A stretch of 64,000 bases of DNA from Nocardiopsis composta (GCF_014200805.1 NZ_JACHDB010000002.1:372001-436000), one strand, 5' to 3'. Shown: positions 47,694 through 57,093, counted from the stretch's first letter. Program-made: numbers and translations. The notes: generated by a model not told the origin, from the sequence alone.

Positions 47694-48353
47694 CTACCGC
47701 TCCGGCGGGCGCTGGCCGTAGCCGCCGATCCGCGCGCCGACCTCGGCCATCTCCTCCGCGGACAGGGCCCGGTAGGGGCGGCCCGCCCCCAGTACGCGCA
47801 GCGAGACCTCGCACAGCCACTCCAGGTGCCGCGCCCGCTCCAGGGCCTGGCCGAGATCGGCGCCCACGGTCACCGCACCGTGGTTGCCCAGCAGGCAGCC
47901 GCCGGCCCCCTCCAGCGCGCCCGCCGCCGCCTCGGCCAGCTCGGCGGAGCCGTAGGGGGCGTAGCCGACCACCGGCACCCGGCCGCCGAACAGCGCCAGG
48001 TAGTAGTGGATCGGCGGGACCTCCTCCACCAGGACCGACAGGGCCGCGGCCGAGGGGGAGTGGGTGTGCACCACCGCTCGGGCCGCGGTCCGGGCGTAGA
48101 CCTCCAGGTGCATGCCCATCTCGCTGGTCGGTGCCAGCGGCGCGTCCACCGCCGTCCCGTCCGGCCGGTGCAGGCCGATCAGGTCCGGGGTCATCGCCGC
48201 GTAGTCCAGGCCGCTGGGGGTGACGGCGACCAGCGCGTCCTCCCCGTCGCCGGCGCGCAGGCTCACGTTTCCCGCGGTCCCGACCACCAGTCCTTCGGCC
48301 ACCAGCGTCCGGGCCGCGTCCACCACCGCCCGGCGCTCCCGCTCGCAGCGCAT
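47694..48353 (-). CDS. Class II aldolase/adducin-family protein (fuculose/ribulose-phosphate aldolase-like)
   Basis: Length 219 aa; GGAGG lies upstream of the ATG. Zn ligands HTHS (97, 99) and the GNHG His (about 158); SEMGMH supplies the catalytic Glu (78). NVSLR and TPSGLDY bind the phosphate. It either cleaves a ketose 1-phosphate to glycolaldehyde/lactaldehyde and DHAP or epimerises ribulose 5-phosphate. Directly follows an FGGY kinase gene (65-nt gap), suggesting kinase then aldolase in one pathway. Confidence 0.88.
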   Translation of the reverse strand: MRCERERRAVVDAARTLVAEGLVVGTAGNVSLRAGDGEDALVAVTPSGLDYAAMTPDLIGLHRPDGTAVDAPLAPTSEMGMHLEVYARTAARAVVHTHSPSAAALSVLVEEVPPIHYYLALFGGRVPVVGYAPYGSAELAEAAAGALEGAGGCLLGNHGAVTVGADLGQALERARHLEWLCEVSLRVLGAGRPYRALSAEEMAEVGARIGGYGQRPPER

Positions 48354-48418
48354 CGGCGCCTCCGTCCCCTCCGCCGCGGCGCCGGTGCGCCGGTCCGATC
48401 CGTCTCCGCCGGTCCCGC

Positions 48419-49867
48419 TCACCGGGCGCCGTCCCCGGCCCACAGCGGCCGCACCGCCTCCAGGTGGGCGCGGTAGCGGCGGTAGCCCTCCTCGTACAGC
48501 CGCACTGGCTCCGGGGCGGGGGCGGCGGTGCGCGGCGCCCGGGTCCAGGCCTGCTCGTCGACCGGTTCGCCGACGGCGGCCAGGCCGGCCAGCACCGCGC
48601 CGCGCGCGCCCACCTGCGCGCCGGCCTCCAGCGTCACCGGGACGCCCATCACCCCGGAGAACACCTCGACCCACAGCGGGCTGCGCGATCCGCCGCCGCA
48701 CAGCACCAGGTCGCCGTCGAGCCCGGCCGCCTCCAGGCAGTGCCGGGCTGCGTAGGCGATCCCCTCGCACAGCGCCCGCACCACGTCGGCGGGCCCGTGG
48801 TGCAGGCTGAGGCCGCTGATCTCACCCCGGGCGAACGGGTCCACGAACGGGGCGCGCTCACCGGAGGGGGCCAGGTAGGGCAGCATGTGCACGCCCCGCG
48901 CCCCCGGCGGGGACTCGGCCAGCAGCCCCTCCAGGTCGCCGATGCCGTGCCCGGTGGTGCGCAGCGCCCAGTCCAGGCCGGCGGTGCCGACCATCGCGGG
49001 CATCGCCCGCAGGTAGGCGCCGCCGCCGGTGGCCAGGGACATGCCCGAGGGCTCCCCGGTGGTCTGCGCCTTCTCCCGGGCCACCTGGCAGGCCAGGGTG
49101 GTGCCGATGATGACCATCCCGTCGCCGGGCCGCCGCACACCGGAGCCGCGGGCGCACGCCGGCAGGTCGAACGGGCCGGAGGTGACCGGGGTGCCGGCGG
49201 GCAGCCCGACCAGCTCGGCGCCGGCGGTGCTCAGCGGGGCGGCGGGCGGACCGTCGTGCACCGGGGCGAGCAGGCCGGCGCGGTGCTCCAGGCCGGTGGC
49301 GCGCAGCGCCGCGGAGCTGTAGCCGTCCGGGCCGCCGCCGAACGGGAGCGAGGCGTCGGAGGGGTCGGTGGCGCGCACCCCGGTGAGCCGCTGGAAGACC
49401 ATGTCCTTGCAGTAGCCGGCGGTGGCCGCCCGGTCCAGCTCCTCCGGCTCCTCGGCGTCCAGCCAGGCCAGCAGGGCGGCCGGGGCGCCGGGGAACAAGG
49501 TGTTGCCGGTGGCGCGGAAGACCTCGTCGGGGACGCCGGCGGCCTCCCAGCGCCGGATGAGGCCGGCGGCCCGGCCGTCCATCCAGGACAGCGCGGGCCG
49601 GGTGGGGCGCCCCTGGTCGTCCAGCAGCCACAGCCCGTCGCCCTGCCCGGTCAGCGCGAGCAGCCGGACCGGTCCGCTCAGCCGGGCGGTGAGCCGCCCG
49701 ACCACGGTGCCGACCGAGGCGAACACCTCGTCGGCGTCCTGCTCCACCCGCCCGGGGGCCGGGTGCAGCAGCCGCGTGGAGACCGCCTCGGTACCGGCCT
49801 CGCGCCCGTCGGCGTCGAAGGCGACCGCCTTGGTCAGGGAGGTGCCGATGTCCACTCCGATGTACAT
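48419..49867 (-). CDS. FGGY-family carbohydrate kinase
   Basis: Length 482 aa from ATG 49867 (GGAGG 8 nt upstream; the ATG at 49888 is less favoured). ATPase core: GVDIGTSLTKAV (phosphate 1), LTGQGDGLWLLD, SWMDGR, and LCGGGSRSPLW (adenosine site). Closest in layout to xylulokinase-type enzymes. It phosphorylates an unidentified ketose or polyol, which the co-transcribed aldolase may then split. The upstream region shares a 16-nt motif with the second kinase gene. Confidence 0.88.
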   Translation of the reverse strand: MYIGVDIGTSLTKAVAFDADGREAGTEAVSTRLLHPAPGRVEQDADEVFASVGTVVGRLTARLSGPVRLLALTGQGDGLWLLDDQGRPTRPALSWMDGRAAGLIRRWEAAGVPDEVFRATGNTLFPGAPAALLAWLDAEEPEELDRAATAGYCKDMVFQRLTGVRATDPSDASLPFGGGPDGYSSAALRATGLEHRAGLLAPVHDGPPAAPLSTAGAELVGLPAGTPVTSGPFDLPACARGSGVRRPGDGMVIIGTTLACQVAREKAQTTGEPSGMSLATGGGAYLRAMPAMVGTAGLDWALRTTGHGIGDLEGLLAESPPGARGVHMLPYLAPSGERAPFVDPFARGEISGLSLHHGPADVVRALCEGIAYAARHCLEAAGLDGDLVLCGGGSRSPLWVEVFSGVMGVPVTLEAGAQVGARGAVLAGLAAVGEPVDEQAWTRAPRTAAPAPEPVRLYEEGYRRYRAHLEAVRPLWAGDGAR

Positions 49868-50062
49868 GCGCCGCGCCTCCGCCCTCATGCCCGCCGGCCG
49901 GAGCGGCCGCTGGGGAGCAGGGGAACCGGGGTCCGGGGGTGCGCCATCGAGCCTCCTCAGCCCCCCGCCGGGCCCGGTCCGGCGGGCTGCTCGGCGGAGC
50001 CCCCGCGGGAAGCGCGGAACGGTGGGGAGACGACATGGGAAACCACGCCGGAGCGTGGACTT

Positions 50063-50088
50063 AACATCTAGGAATGTTTTCTTATCAT
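50063..50088. promoter_or_regulatory. A/T-rich palindrome and shared motif upstream of the kinase-aldolase genes
   Basis: The 307-nt gap 49868-50174 is GC-rich except for 50060-50105. This patch holds the inverted repeat AACAT-6-ATGTT (50063-50078) and AATGTTTTCTTATCAT (50073-50088), which matches 13 of 16 bases of a site in front of the other FGGY kinase (52321-52336). Confidence 0.5.
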
Positions 50089-50174
50089 TTTTTACGGTTA
50101 TATGTCACGTCCCGTCAAGGGCCCGCGGGGAAGCGGGCCCGGCCGGGGCGCCGCGCCCCGGCCGGAGCGCCCGG

Positions 50175-50807
50175 TCAGCCCGCGGGCACCCCGGCCAGCT
50201 CCTCGTTGAAGGCGAGCAGGCCGACCTCCCCGTCCCCGCGCCAGCGCAGCCGGGCGCCGCGGCAGTTGCCGACCTTCGGGAACGCGCGGCGGTAGCGGCC
50301 CAGATCGATGCCGAGCAGCGAGCACAGCGCCAGCCGGATCAGCGTCCCGTGCGCCACCACGAGCACCCTGCCGCCCGCCCCGGCCAGTGCGGCGTCGGCC
50401 AGCGCGGCCCGGCCCCGCTCGGCCACCTCCATCGGGTCCTCCGAACCGGGGATGGGGTTGCGGAACGGGTCCATCTCGAACCGCTCCCGCGCGCCGTCCA
50501 GCCGCTCGCGCATCTCCTGCGCGGTCAGCCCCTCGCCGTCGCCAAAGTCCTGCTCGACCAGGCGCGGGTCGGCGGTGACCGGCAGGCCTGCGGCCCGCCC
50601 CACCGGCTCGGCGGTCCGCCTGGCCCGGGACAGCGTGGAGCAGTGCACCGCGCTCAGCCCGGCCCCGGCGGCCCAGCGGGCCAGCGCCTCCGCCTGCTTC
50701 TCCCCGGCCCGGGTCAGCGCCACGTCGCTGGAGCCCGCGTACCGGTTCTCCGCGTGCCACACCGTCTCGCCGTGGCGCACCACGATCAGCTCGGCCGCCT
50801 CCGTCAT
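50175..50807 (-). CDS. Histidine phosphatase superfamily (phosphoglycerate mutase-like)
   Basis: Length 210 aa. RHGET (11-15) holds the phospho-accepting His12; the second catalytic His is in VAHGT. ATG 50807 overlaps the TGA of the kinase gene (ATGA), so it is coupled to it; GGGAGG is upstream. In this context it more likely removes phosphate from a sugar-phosphate intermediate than acts in glycolysis (inference). Confidence 0.9.
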   Translation of the reverse strand: MTEAAELIVVRHGETVWHAENRYAGSSDVALTRAGEKQAEALARWAAGAGLSAVHCSTLSRARRTAEPVGRAAGLPVTADPRLVEQDFGDGEGLTAQEMRERLDGARERFEMDPFRNPIPGSEDPMEVAERGRAALADAALAGAGGRVLVVAHGTLIRLALCSLLGIDLGRYRRAFPKVGNCRGARLRWRGDGEVGLLAFNEELAGVPAG

Positions 50808-52297
50808 CGGACACCCCTCCCGCTCGCCGTCCGCACCGCCGCGGGCTCCCGTGCCCCGGCGGTCCATCCTCGATCCGCCAGCTCCCGCACCAGGCGCCGG
50901 TAGGAGCCCAGCAGCCGCTCGCCCACCTCCGGGCGCGGTTCCACTCTGGACCGGACCCGCACCATCCGCGCCACCGCCTCGGACAGCGGTGTGTCGGAGG
51001 CGGCCGCCAGCACCGCCATGCCGAACGCCGGCTCGGCGTTCTCCGGGACCTCCAGCGCCCGGCCGAGCACGTCGGCGCGGAGCCGGGTCCAGGCCGGGCT
51101 GGCCACGGCGCCGCCGGTCACCCGCAGCGCGCCGCGCACCTCGGCGCCGAGCTCGGCCAGCCGCTCCAGGCAGAGCCGCTCCAGGAACGCCACGCCCTGC
51201 AGGGTCGCCGCGTATCGGTCGGCCTCGTCGCGCGGGGAGCCCAGGGTGAACCCGGTGGCGTCCGGCGCGGTGAAGGGGAACCGCTCGCCCCGGCCCGGCA
51301 GCGGGTAGACCACCGCGGAGGCGGGGCGCTCCAGGTCCGCGGCGGCGTCCATGGCGGCCAGGTCGGCGCCGGGGAAGGCCGCGGTGAGCACGCCCGCGCC
51401 GGAGCTGGACGCGCCCCCGGGCCACCACCGGCCGTCCGGGGAGCGGTGGCTGTAGACGCCGGCCCGCGGGTCGCCGATCCGCTGCTCGGCGGCGCCCTTG
51501 AGGACCAGCGTGGTGCCGAGCACCGAGTTCCACCGCCCCGGTTCGAGCGCGCCGGCCGCCAGCTGGGCGGCGCACCCGTCGGTCATCCCGGCGACGATCG
51601 GGGTCCCCGCCGGGATGCCGGTGTGCTCGGCGGCCGCGGCGCAGACCGAGCCGATCACGGTGCCCGGCGCGACCAGCTCGGGCAGGGCGCCGGGCGGGGC
51701 GTCCAGCGCCGCGGCGACCTGGTCGGGCCAGGCCGCGGCCAGCGGGTCCGCGCCGGACTTCAGCGCGTGGCTGGTGTCCGCGGCCACCGGGCCGCCGTTG
51801 AGCCGGCCGGCGAGGAAGTCGGACTGGTGCAGCACCAGGTCGCCCCGGCCGGGGCGGAGGACGGTGCGCACCAGGTGGGCGATGCGGGCGAACGCCCAGT
51901 GCGGCTGGGGGCGGGAGCCGACCCGCTCCCAGGTGGCGTCGTCCACGGTGCCGGCCAGCGCCGGGGCGTCGCCGGCGGCCCGCGCGTCGTCGTACATCAA
52001 AGCGGGTCCGACCGGGTTCAGCCGCCGGTCCGCGACCAGTGCGGTGCCCGAGGTGGCGCAGACCGCCACGGCGCCGACCCGGCGGCCGGGGGCCCCGGCC
52101 ATCGCCTCGCGCGCGGCCCGGCCCGCCGCGGCCCACCACTCCTCGGGGTCCTGCTCGTGCCGGCCGTCACCGCGCGAGCTGCGCAGCGGCGCCGATCCGC
52201 GTCCGGCCACTCCGCCGTCGGCCGCGGCGGCGACCGCCTTGACCCCCTGGGTCCCGATGTCGATTCCGACCCACAGCGGGTCCGCTGCACCGGTCAT
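50804..52297 (-). CDS. FGGY-family carbohydrate kinase (second)
   Basis: Length 497 aa. ATG 52297 has AAGGGGG 5 nt upstream; GTG 52303 is too near it. Core: GIDIGTQGVKAV, ATSGTALVAD, YDDAR, GMTDGC, VTGGAVASPAW. It differs clearly from the first kinase (about half the motifs vary), so it is a paralogue with another substrate, not a recent copy. First gene of an operon with the histidine phosphatase. Confidence 0.88.
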   Translation of the reverse strand: MTGAADPLWVGIDIGTQGVKAVAAAADGGVAGRGSAPLRSSRGDGRHEQDPEEWWAAAGRAAREAMAGAPGRRVGAVAVCATSGTALVADRRLNPVGPALMYDDARAAGDAPALAGTVDDATWERVGSRPQPHWAFARIAHLVRTVLRPGRGDLVLHQSDFLAGRLNGGPVAADTSHALKSGADPLAAAWPDQVAAALDAPPGALPELVAPGTVIGSVCAAAAEHTGIPAGTPIVAGMTDGCAAQLAAGALEPGRWNSVLGTTLVLKGAAEQRIGDPRAGVYSHRSPDGRWWPGGASSSGAGVLTAAFPGADLAAMDAAADLERPASAVVYPLPGRGERFPFTAPDATGFTLGSPRDEADRYAATLQGVAFLERLCLERLAELGAEVRGALRVTGGAVASPAWTRLRADVLGRALEVPENAEPAFGMAVLAAASDTPLSEAVARMVRVRSRVEPRPEVGERLLGSYRRLVRELADRGWTAGAREPAAVRTASGRGVR

Positions 52298-52320
52298 GCC
52301 CACCCCCTTGTGTTATGAAG

Positions 52321-52336
52321 AATGTTAACTTCTCAT
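52321..52336. promoter_or_regulatory. Shared motif upstream of the second FGGY kinase
   Basis: AATGTTAACTTCTCAT lies 24 nt from the kinase ATG in an A/T-rich patch. The same motif with three changes precedes the other kinase-aldolase genes, suggesting one regulator for both operons. Confidence 0.5.
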
Positions 52337-52524
52337 ATTCAATGATGCGAGGCGACCCTGCCCGGCGCCCCGCCGGGCGGCGCAACGCGGGGGCGGGCGC
52401 ACCCCGGCGTCGGCCCCACCCGGCCCCCCGAGACCGGCGCGAGCCCGCACGGACCCCCTCCGGCCTGCGCGGACACCGGTGGGGCCACTTGCCGGGCCGC
52501 TGCGGTCCGCCGATCATGGGACCC

Positions 52525-52779
52525 ATGAACGACGACAAGCGGGCGGAGAAGGACATCTTCGGCCGGATCAGCGAACTCGTCCAGGAGGAGAAGGCGCTGC
52601 GCGAGCAGAGCGAGCACCGCCTCACCGCCGACGAGCGGGCCCGGATGCGCGAGGTCGCCGCCGAACTCGACCAGTGCTGGGACCTGCTCCGGCAGCGCCG
52701 CGCCCGGGAGGAGTACGGGGAGGCCGCCCCCGCCCCGAGGGTCCGCCCGGCCCAGGAGGTCGAGGGCTACTGGAGCTGA
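52525..52779 (+). CDS. DUF2630 family protein
   Basis: Length 84 aa. Highly charged, helical protein with the family signature DIFGRISELVQEEKALRE and the near-invariant ELDQCWDLLRQRRARREY-like stretch, ending VEGYWS. Restricted to actinobacteria; function unknown. An in-frame ATG 9 nt upstream is possible; neither has a clear ribosome site. Its TGA stop is the start of a REP-like repeat. Confidence 0.85.
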   Translation: MNDDKRAEKDIFGRISELVQEEKALREQSEHRLTADERARMREVAAELDQCWDLLRQRRAREEYGEAAPAPRVRPAQEVEGYWS

Positions 52780-52804
52780 GAGGCCGTCGGGTATCCGGCC
52801 GGCC
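52777..52804 (+). repeat. REP-like repeat, copy C (contains stop codon)
   Basis: 28-nt element with core GGCCGTCGGGTATCCGG; its TGA is the stop codon of the DUF2630 gene. Faces copy D 75 nt away. Confidence 0.7.
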
Positions 52805-53126
52805 GCCCAGGGGCGTTCGACCGCAGGCCGCCCTGCACCCCGATCCCGGCCTGCGCCCGCCCTGCAGGCCGCATCGGGCGGCCACCTGCATGCCCGGCGG
52901 TCTCTGAGCGCCGCGAACCGTGGGCGGAGCCGGCCCGCGCACGCGGCAGGGCCGCCGGCCGAAGACCGGGGAGCCGTGCGGACCGGGCGGGGCGAGCCGG
53001 TCCGCCGCCCCGCGGCCGCCTGTGGCCACCCCGGCGGGGCCGTTCGCGGCGGCTCCGGTCCGCGGGGTCCCGTAGCCTCTCCCTGCGCGCCCGCCGGGCG
53101 CGCCGCGCCGGGCGGCGCGGAGGGCC
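52780..53126. other. Gap with a facing REP-like pair
   Basis: 347 nt. Copies C (+) and D (-) enclose a short GC-rich stretch; the rest up to the DUF4126 start shows no gene. GGAGG about 53118 is the ribosome site. Confidence 0.5.
52880..52907 (-). repeat. REP-like repeat, copy D
   Basis: The most diverged copy (core CCGCCGGGCATGCAGG) on the minus strand, opposite copy C. Begins TCAGAG like copy B. Confidence 0.6.
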
Positions 53127-53762
53127 ATGGGAAGACGAGGAATGCTCGCAACGCTGTCCGGGGCCGGACTCGCATCGGCCGCCGGTTTGAACGCCTACAT
53201 CCCGCTGCTGTTCGCGGGGCTCCTCTCCCGCTACACCGACCTGCTGGACCTGGGCTCCGGCTGGCAGTGGCTGGAGCACCCGGTGACGCTGGTGCTGTTC
53301 GGCGCGCTGCTGGTGCTGGAGGTGGTGGCGGACAAGGTCCCCGCCGTCGACAGCGTCAACGACGTGGTGCAGACGGTGGTCCGGCCGACCTCGGGCGGCA
53401 TCACCTTCGGGGCGGGGAGCACCGCCTTCACCCCCGACCTGCAGAGCGCCGACGGCACCTCGTGGGGAGGGATCGTCGCCGGGGTGCTGATCGCCCTGGT
53501 GTTCCACCTGCTGAAGGCAGCGGCGCGGCCGGTGCTCAACACGGTCACCTTCGGCGTGGGCGGCCCGGTGGTGAGCACCCTGGAGGACGTCGCCAGCGCC
53601 TTCATGGCCGTGATCGCCATCGTCATCCCGCTGCTGGTGCTGGTCGTCCTCCCGGCGACGCTGGGCATCGGCATCTGGGCGTGGCGCCGCCGTCGCCGGA
53701 GGAAGCGGCGCGAGGCCGAGCCCCCGCAGCTCCCCGACGCCGCCGGCCCGCCGGGTCCGTGA
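53127..53762 (+). CDS. DUF4126 family membrane protein
   Basis: Length 211 aa. Four to five hydrophobic segments; the first holds SGAGLASAAGLNAYIPLLFAG, the family hallmark, and LEVVADKVPAVDSVNDVVQT follows. The C-terminal end is a basic RRRRRRKRR stretch and Pro-rich tail on the cytoplasmic side. Function unknown. I kept the ATG 15 nt upstream of the alternative ATG 53142 because it has the GGAGG. Confidence 0.85.
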   Translation: MGRRGMLATLSGAGLASAAGLNAYIPLLFAGLLSRYTDLLDLGSGWQWLEHPVTLVLFGALLVLEVVADKVPAVDSVNDVVQTVVRPTSGGITFGAGSTAFTPDLQSADGTSWGGIVAGVLIALVFHLLKAAARPVLNTVTFGVGGPVVSTLEDVASAFMAVIAIVIPLLVLVVLPATLGIGIWAWRRRRRRKRREAEPPQLPDAAGPPGP

Positions 53763-54180
53763 CGGCGCCGGCCGCCCCGCCCGCGGATCCCGGTGTCGGG
53801 GCGGCGGAGTGCTCCGCCGCCCCCGCGATGCCGAGACCGGCGTTCTCCGCGGGGCCCGGCCGCCGGTGGCCTGCGGCCGCCGCGGCCGGGACGCGCGTCT
53901 CCCGGCGATTCGAGCACGCGCTCGGCCGTGCCGAGCGCCGACCGGATCCCCCCGCCGAGGAACGCACCGCCCCGGTGACCGTGCCGTGCGCCGAACCGTC
54001 GGGGGCCTCCCGCCGTCCTTCCGCTCCTCCCCGAGCGGGGCGGGACGCCATCGGACGCCGAGAGGAGGCCCCGCGCGACCGCTGCACCGCAGCGGCGGTC
54101 CGGGCGGCGGAGTGAGCGGAAGGCGGGCGCGGGCCCGCCGGCGTCCCGCTGGACTCCGCCCCCCGGAGGCGGCGTCCCGC
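53763..54180. other. Intergenic region without a recognisable gene
   Basis: About 420 nt of GC-rich sequence; possible frames have no domain or ribosome site. A GC hairpin CCGCC/GGCGG occurs near 54155-54172. Confidence 0.35.
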
Positions 54181-54210
54181 CCGCGCCCGCCCCGGCCAGG
54201 GCGGGCGCGG
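54181..54210 (-). terminator. Terminator of the X-Pro peptidase gene
   Basis: Perfect 12-bp stem (CCGCGCCCGCCC and complement), 6-nt loop, 8 nt beyond the stop codon. Confidence 0.75.
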
Positions 54211-54217
54211 GCCGGGG

Positions 54218-56209
54218 TCACTCCCGCAGCGCCGCGCGGCCGGTCGAGACGGGGAGCTCGACGACGGTCCCGCGGGTGTCCAGCTCCACCTCGGTGCCGG
54301 ACGGGTAGCGCTGGGTGTAGTCGTGGTCGGTGGAGATCAGCGCGATCCCGATCCGGTGGCCCTTCTTGAATACGTAGTCCTGGGCCTGCAGCTCCCAGGA
54401 GAAGGTGTAGTCCTTGCCGCCGACCACCGGCCGCTGCCGCCACTGGGAGTCGCGGTTGCGGGCGTCCAGCCAGCCCCGGGTGACGATCTTGTACGGGCCC
54501 TCCTCGGTGACGTGCATCGCCGGGTAGGTGCAGCCCGGGTCCTCCGGGACGCCCTCTCCGTAGCAGACCTCGGTCTCGGTGTCGTACTCCACCCGGCCGG
54601 TGGCGCGGGTGTCGGTCCCGTAGTCGACCAGCACCGCGGTCAGGTAGGGCGACGCGCCGTCCATCGAGGCCCGGACGGTGACCTGGGGGACGCCGTTGAC
54701 CCGGACGTCCTCGGTGAGCTCGGCGGTGCGGTAGACCAGGGCGCCGTCGGAGCCCTCGTCGGGCGAGGCGACCAGCTCGTCCGCGGTCACGGTGCGCCCG
54801 CTGTCGGTGAAGCCCTCCACCGCGCCGCGCCGCGGCCGGTCGGCGGTCAGCCCTCCCTCGCCGTCGCCGCCGCCCGGGGTCGGCCGCAGCTCCACCGTCC
54901 GGGTGCCCTTCGCGGGCCAGGAGCCCTGGGTGTCCCAGACCAGGTCGTTGCGCTCGATGTCGACCGCCGGCCCGTCGGCCGCGCCGCTGTCGATCCCGTA
55001 CAGCTCGTGGTCGAACCAGCCGTGCAGCCGGTCCAGCCAGGCGTCGATGCGCAGGTTCATCGGGTCGCTGTGCCCGCCCTGGTGCAGCCAGAGCCGGCGC
55101 TCGACGCCGTGCTCGCCCAGCTCCTCCCAGAGCCGGAGCGCCTGGTCGGTCTTGACGTTCCAGTCGTTCAGCCCGTGCGCCAGGAAGACGCTGGCGGTGA
55201 AGTCGCCGGCGGACCGCCGGTAGTCGCGCTCCGCCCAGAACCGGTTGAAGTCGCCGCTCTCCCGGTCCTGGCCCTCGGTGACCTCGTCGATGACCGGCCT
55301 GCACACCTGGTCGTCGGCGCGGGTGTAGACGACCTCGGCCAGTACGTCGGCGTCCTCGCCCTGGTAGCCGCCGGGGGCGACCACCCCGCCGCCGGCCCGG
55401 TAGTAGTCGTACCAGGAGGAGATGGCGCCCTGCGGCACGATGGTGCGCAACCCCTCCACGCCGCTGCTCGCCGCGGCCACCGGCAGCGTGCCGTTGTAGG
55501 AGATGCCGGTCATCGCGACGTCCCCGGTGGACCAGTCGTCCGCGGTGACCTCCTCGCCGTCCGGGGTGTGCCCGGCGACCCGGCCGTTCAGCCAGTCCAC
55601 GGCGGCGGTGACGCCCTGCGTCTCGTTCTCCCCGCCGCTGGTCGGGCAGCCGGTGGAGTCGCCGCTGCCCAGGCTGTCCAGCTGCGCCACCGCGTACCCG
55701 CGCGGCAGGAAGTAGTTGTCGTAGTAGTTCGGCATGGTGGCCGGGCCGTCCCCGGACCCGTCCGCCTCGCCGTCGACCGCGGCGGCCATCGCCGCTGCGG
55801 AGCCGGCGCCCCGCTCGCCGCGCGGGACCGTGCCCGCGCCGTCGTCGTCCAGGTCGACCTCGTACATGTCGGCCTCGTGGGTGCCGGCCCAGTACGGGCT
55901 GGGCTCCAGCACCGTGGCGACGCGCAGCCCCTCCTCGGTCTCCTTGGGGCGCATCAGGCGCAGCCGCACGGTGTCCGGCTCGCCGTCGCGGTCGCTGTCG
56001 GCCTCGGTGGGGATGTCGACTTCCTGGTAGATCGCCTCGGCGTAGTCGAACACCGGCTGGGTGCGGCCGTCCTCGACGACCAGTTCGGGCGCCTGGTCCG
56101 CGGCGGCGGGTGCGGGCAGCCCGGTGCCGGCCAGCAGCGCGGCGGCCGCCAGGGCACCGGTCCGGAGCGCACCGCGGGCCGGGGCCCGCTCGGGGTCTCG
56201 CTTGTGCAC
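54218..56209 (-). CDS. Secreted Xaa-Pro dipeptidyl-peptidase (peptidase S15, CocE/NonD-type)
   Basis: Length 663 aa. I chose GTG 56209 because GAGGA lies 5 nt before it and a signal peptide follows (Arg residues, LAAAALLAGTGL, APAAA). Catalytic Ser237 in GISYNG, Asp in a segment near GLNDW, His in HQGGHSD. A C-terminal beta-sandwich (about 430-663, PEX15-like) is present. Cleaves N-terminal X-Pro dipeptides outside the cell and may also act on esters. The extra Asp-rich insert after the signal (EADSDRDGEPD) looks like a calcium-binding loop. Confidence 0.9.
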   Translation of the reverse strand: MHKRDPERAPARGALRTGALAAAALLAGTGLPAPAAADQAPELVVEDGRTQPVFDYAEAIYQEVDIPTEADSDRDGEPDTVRLRLMRPKETEEGLRVATVLEPSPYWAGTHEADMYEVDLDDDGAGTVPRGERGAGSAAAMAAAVDGEADGSGDGPATMPNYYDNYFLPRGYAVAQLDSLGSGDSTGCPTSGGENETQGVTAAVDWLNGRVAGHTPDGEEVTADDWSTGDVAMTGISYNGTLPVAAASSGVEGLRTIVPQGAISSWYDYYRAGGGVVAPGGYQGEDADVLAEVVYTRADDQVCRPVIDEVTEGQDRESGDFNRFWAERDYRRSAGDFTASVFLAHGLNDWNVKTDQALRLWEELGEHGVERRLWLHQGGHSDPMNLRIDAWLDRLHGWFDHELYGIDSGAADGPAVDIERNDLVWDTQGSWPAKGTRTVELRPTPGGGDGEGGLTADRPRRGAVEGFTDSGRTVTADELVASPDEGSDGALVYRTAELTEDVRVNGVPQVTVRASMDGASPYLTAVLVDYGTDTRATGRVEYDTETEVCYGEGVPEDPGCTYPAMHVTEEGPYKIVTRGWLDARNRDSQWRQRPVVGGKDYTFSWELQAQDYVFKKGHRIGIALISTDHDYTQRYPSGTEVELDTRGTVVELPVSTGRAALRE

Positions 56210-56352
56210 GGGGTTCCTCACGGGGATGCGGGGGATCAGGGACCCTGCAATCTCACCCGACCGGCCCCGCGGAGTCCAGAGTCCCCCCTGCGCGTCCAAT
56301 GATCGGATCCCTCCCGGGCACCATGGGACGAGAGGGCGTCTAGCATGCGGGG

Positions 56353-57027
56353 GTGGCACAGATCAGATCAGAAGACCTGGACGGGGTCCGGCACATCGTC
56401 TGGGACTGGAACGGGACCCTCCTCGACGACAACCATGCGAACCTCGTCGCGCTGAACCGGGCCTGCGAACCGCACGGGCGCGACCCCGTCGACCTGGAGT
56501 ACTGGCGGACGGTGTTCCGCCGGCCGCTGCTCGACTGCTACGAGGAGCACCTCGGCCGGCCGATCGCCCCCGAGGTGTGGGCGCGGATCAACGAGGACTA
56601 CGACCACCACTACAAGCGGGTGCTGCCCCAGTGCCCGCTGGCCGACGGCGTGCCGGACGTGCTGCACGAGTGGGCCGGCATCGGGGGGACCCAGTCCCTG
56701 CTCTCCATGGCCTCGCACGGCCACGTGGTGCCGCTGATCGCCGAGCGCGGCCTGGACGGCCACTTCACCCGGGTGGACGGCCGCAAGTACGACTCCCGGT
56801 CCGACTCCAAGGCCGAACACCTCGTCGCGCACCTGGACGCGCAGGGCATCGACCCGGCGACGGTGGTGCTCATCGGGGACATCGACGACGACGCCCGCGC
56901 GGCCCGGGACGCCGGGGCCCGCGCCGTGCTGGTGGCCGGCGGCATGATGAGCCGGGAGCGGCTGGAGGCCACCGGCCACCCGGTGGTGGACACCCCCGTC
57001 GAAGCGGTCCGGTTCCTGGCCGGCTGA
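56353..57027 (+). CDS. HAD-family hydrolase (phosphoglycolate phosphatase-like)
   Basis: Length 224 aa, GTG start. Motif I is DWNGTLLDD (Asp17 nucleophile region), motif II Ser in SMASHGH, motif III Lys in DSKAEH, motif IV GDIDDDA. Hydrolyses a small phosphate ester; substrate unknown. A TAGCAT box ends only 6 nt before the GTG and no ribosome site is visible, so the mRNA may be leaderless. Confidence 0.85.
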   Translation: MAQIRSEDLDGVRHIVWDWNGTLLDDNHANLVALNRACEPHGRDPVDLEYWRTVFRRPLLDCYEEHLGRPIAPEVWARINEDYDHHYKRVLPQCPLADGVPDVLHEWAGIGGTQSLLSMASHGHVVPLIAERGLDGHFTRVDGRKYDSRSDSKAEHLVAHLDAQGIDPATVVLIGDIDDDARAARDAGARAVLVAGGMMSRERLEATGHPVVDTPVEAVRFLAG

Positions 57028-57093
57028 CCCCTGGGCGCCGACGCGCCGGCGGGAGCGGGAGCAGCACATGGACCGGACGCAGGACCGGACGCA

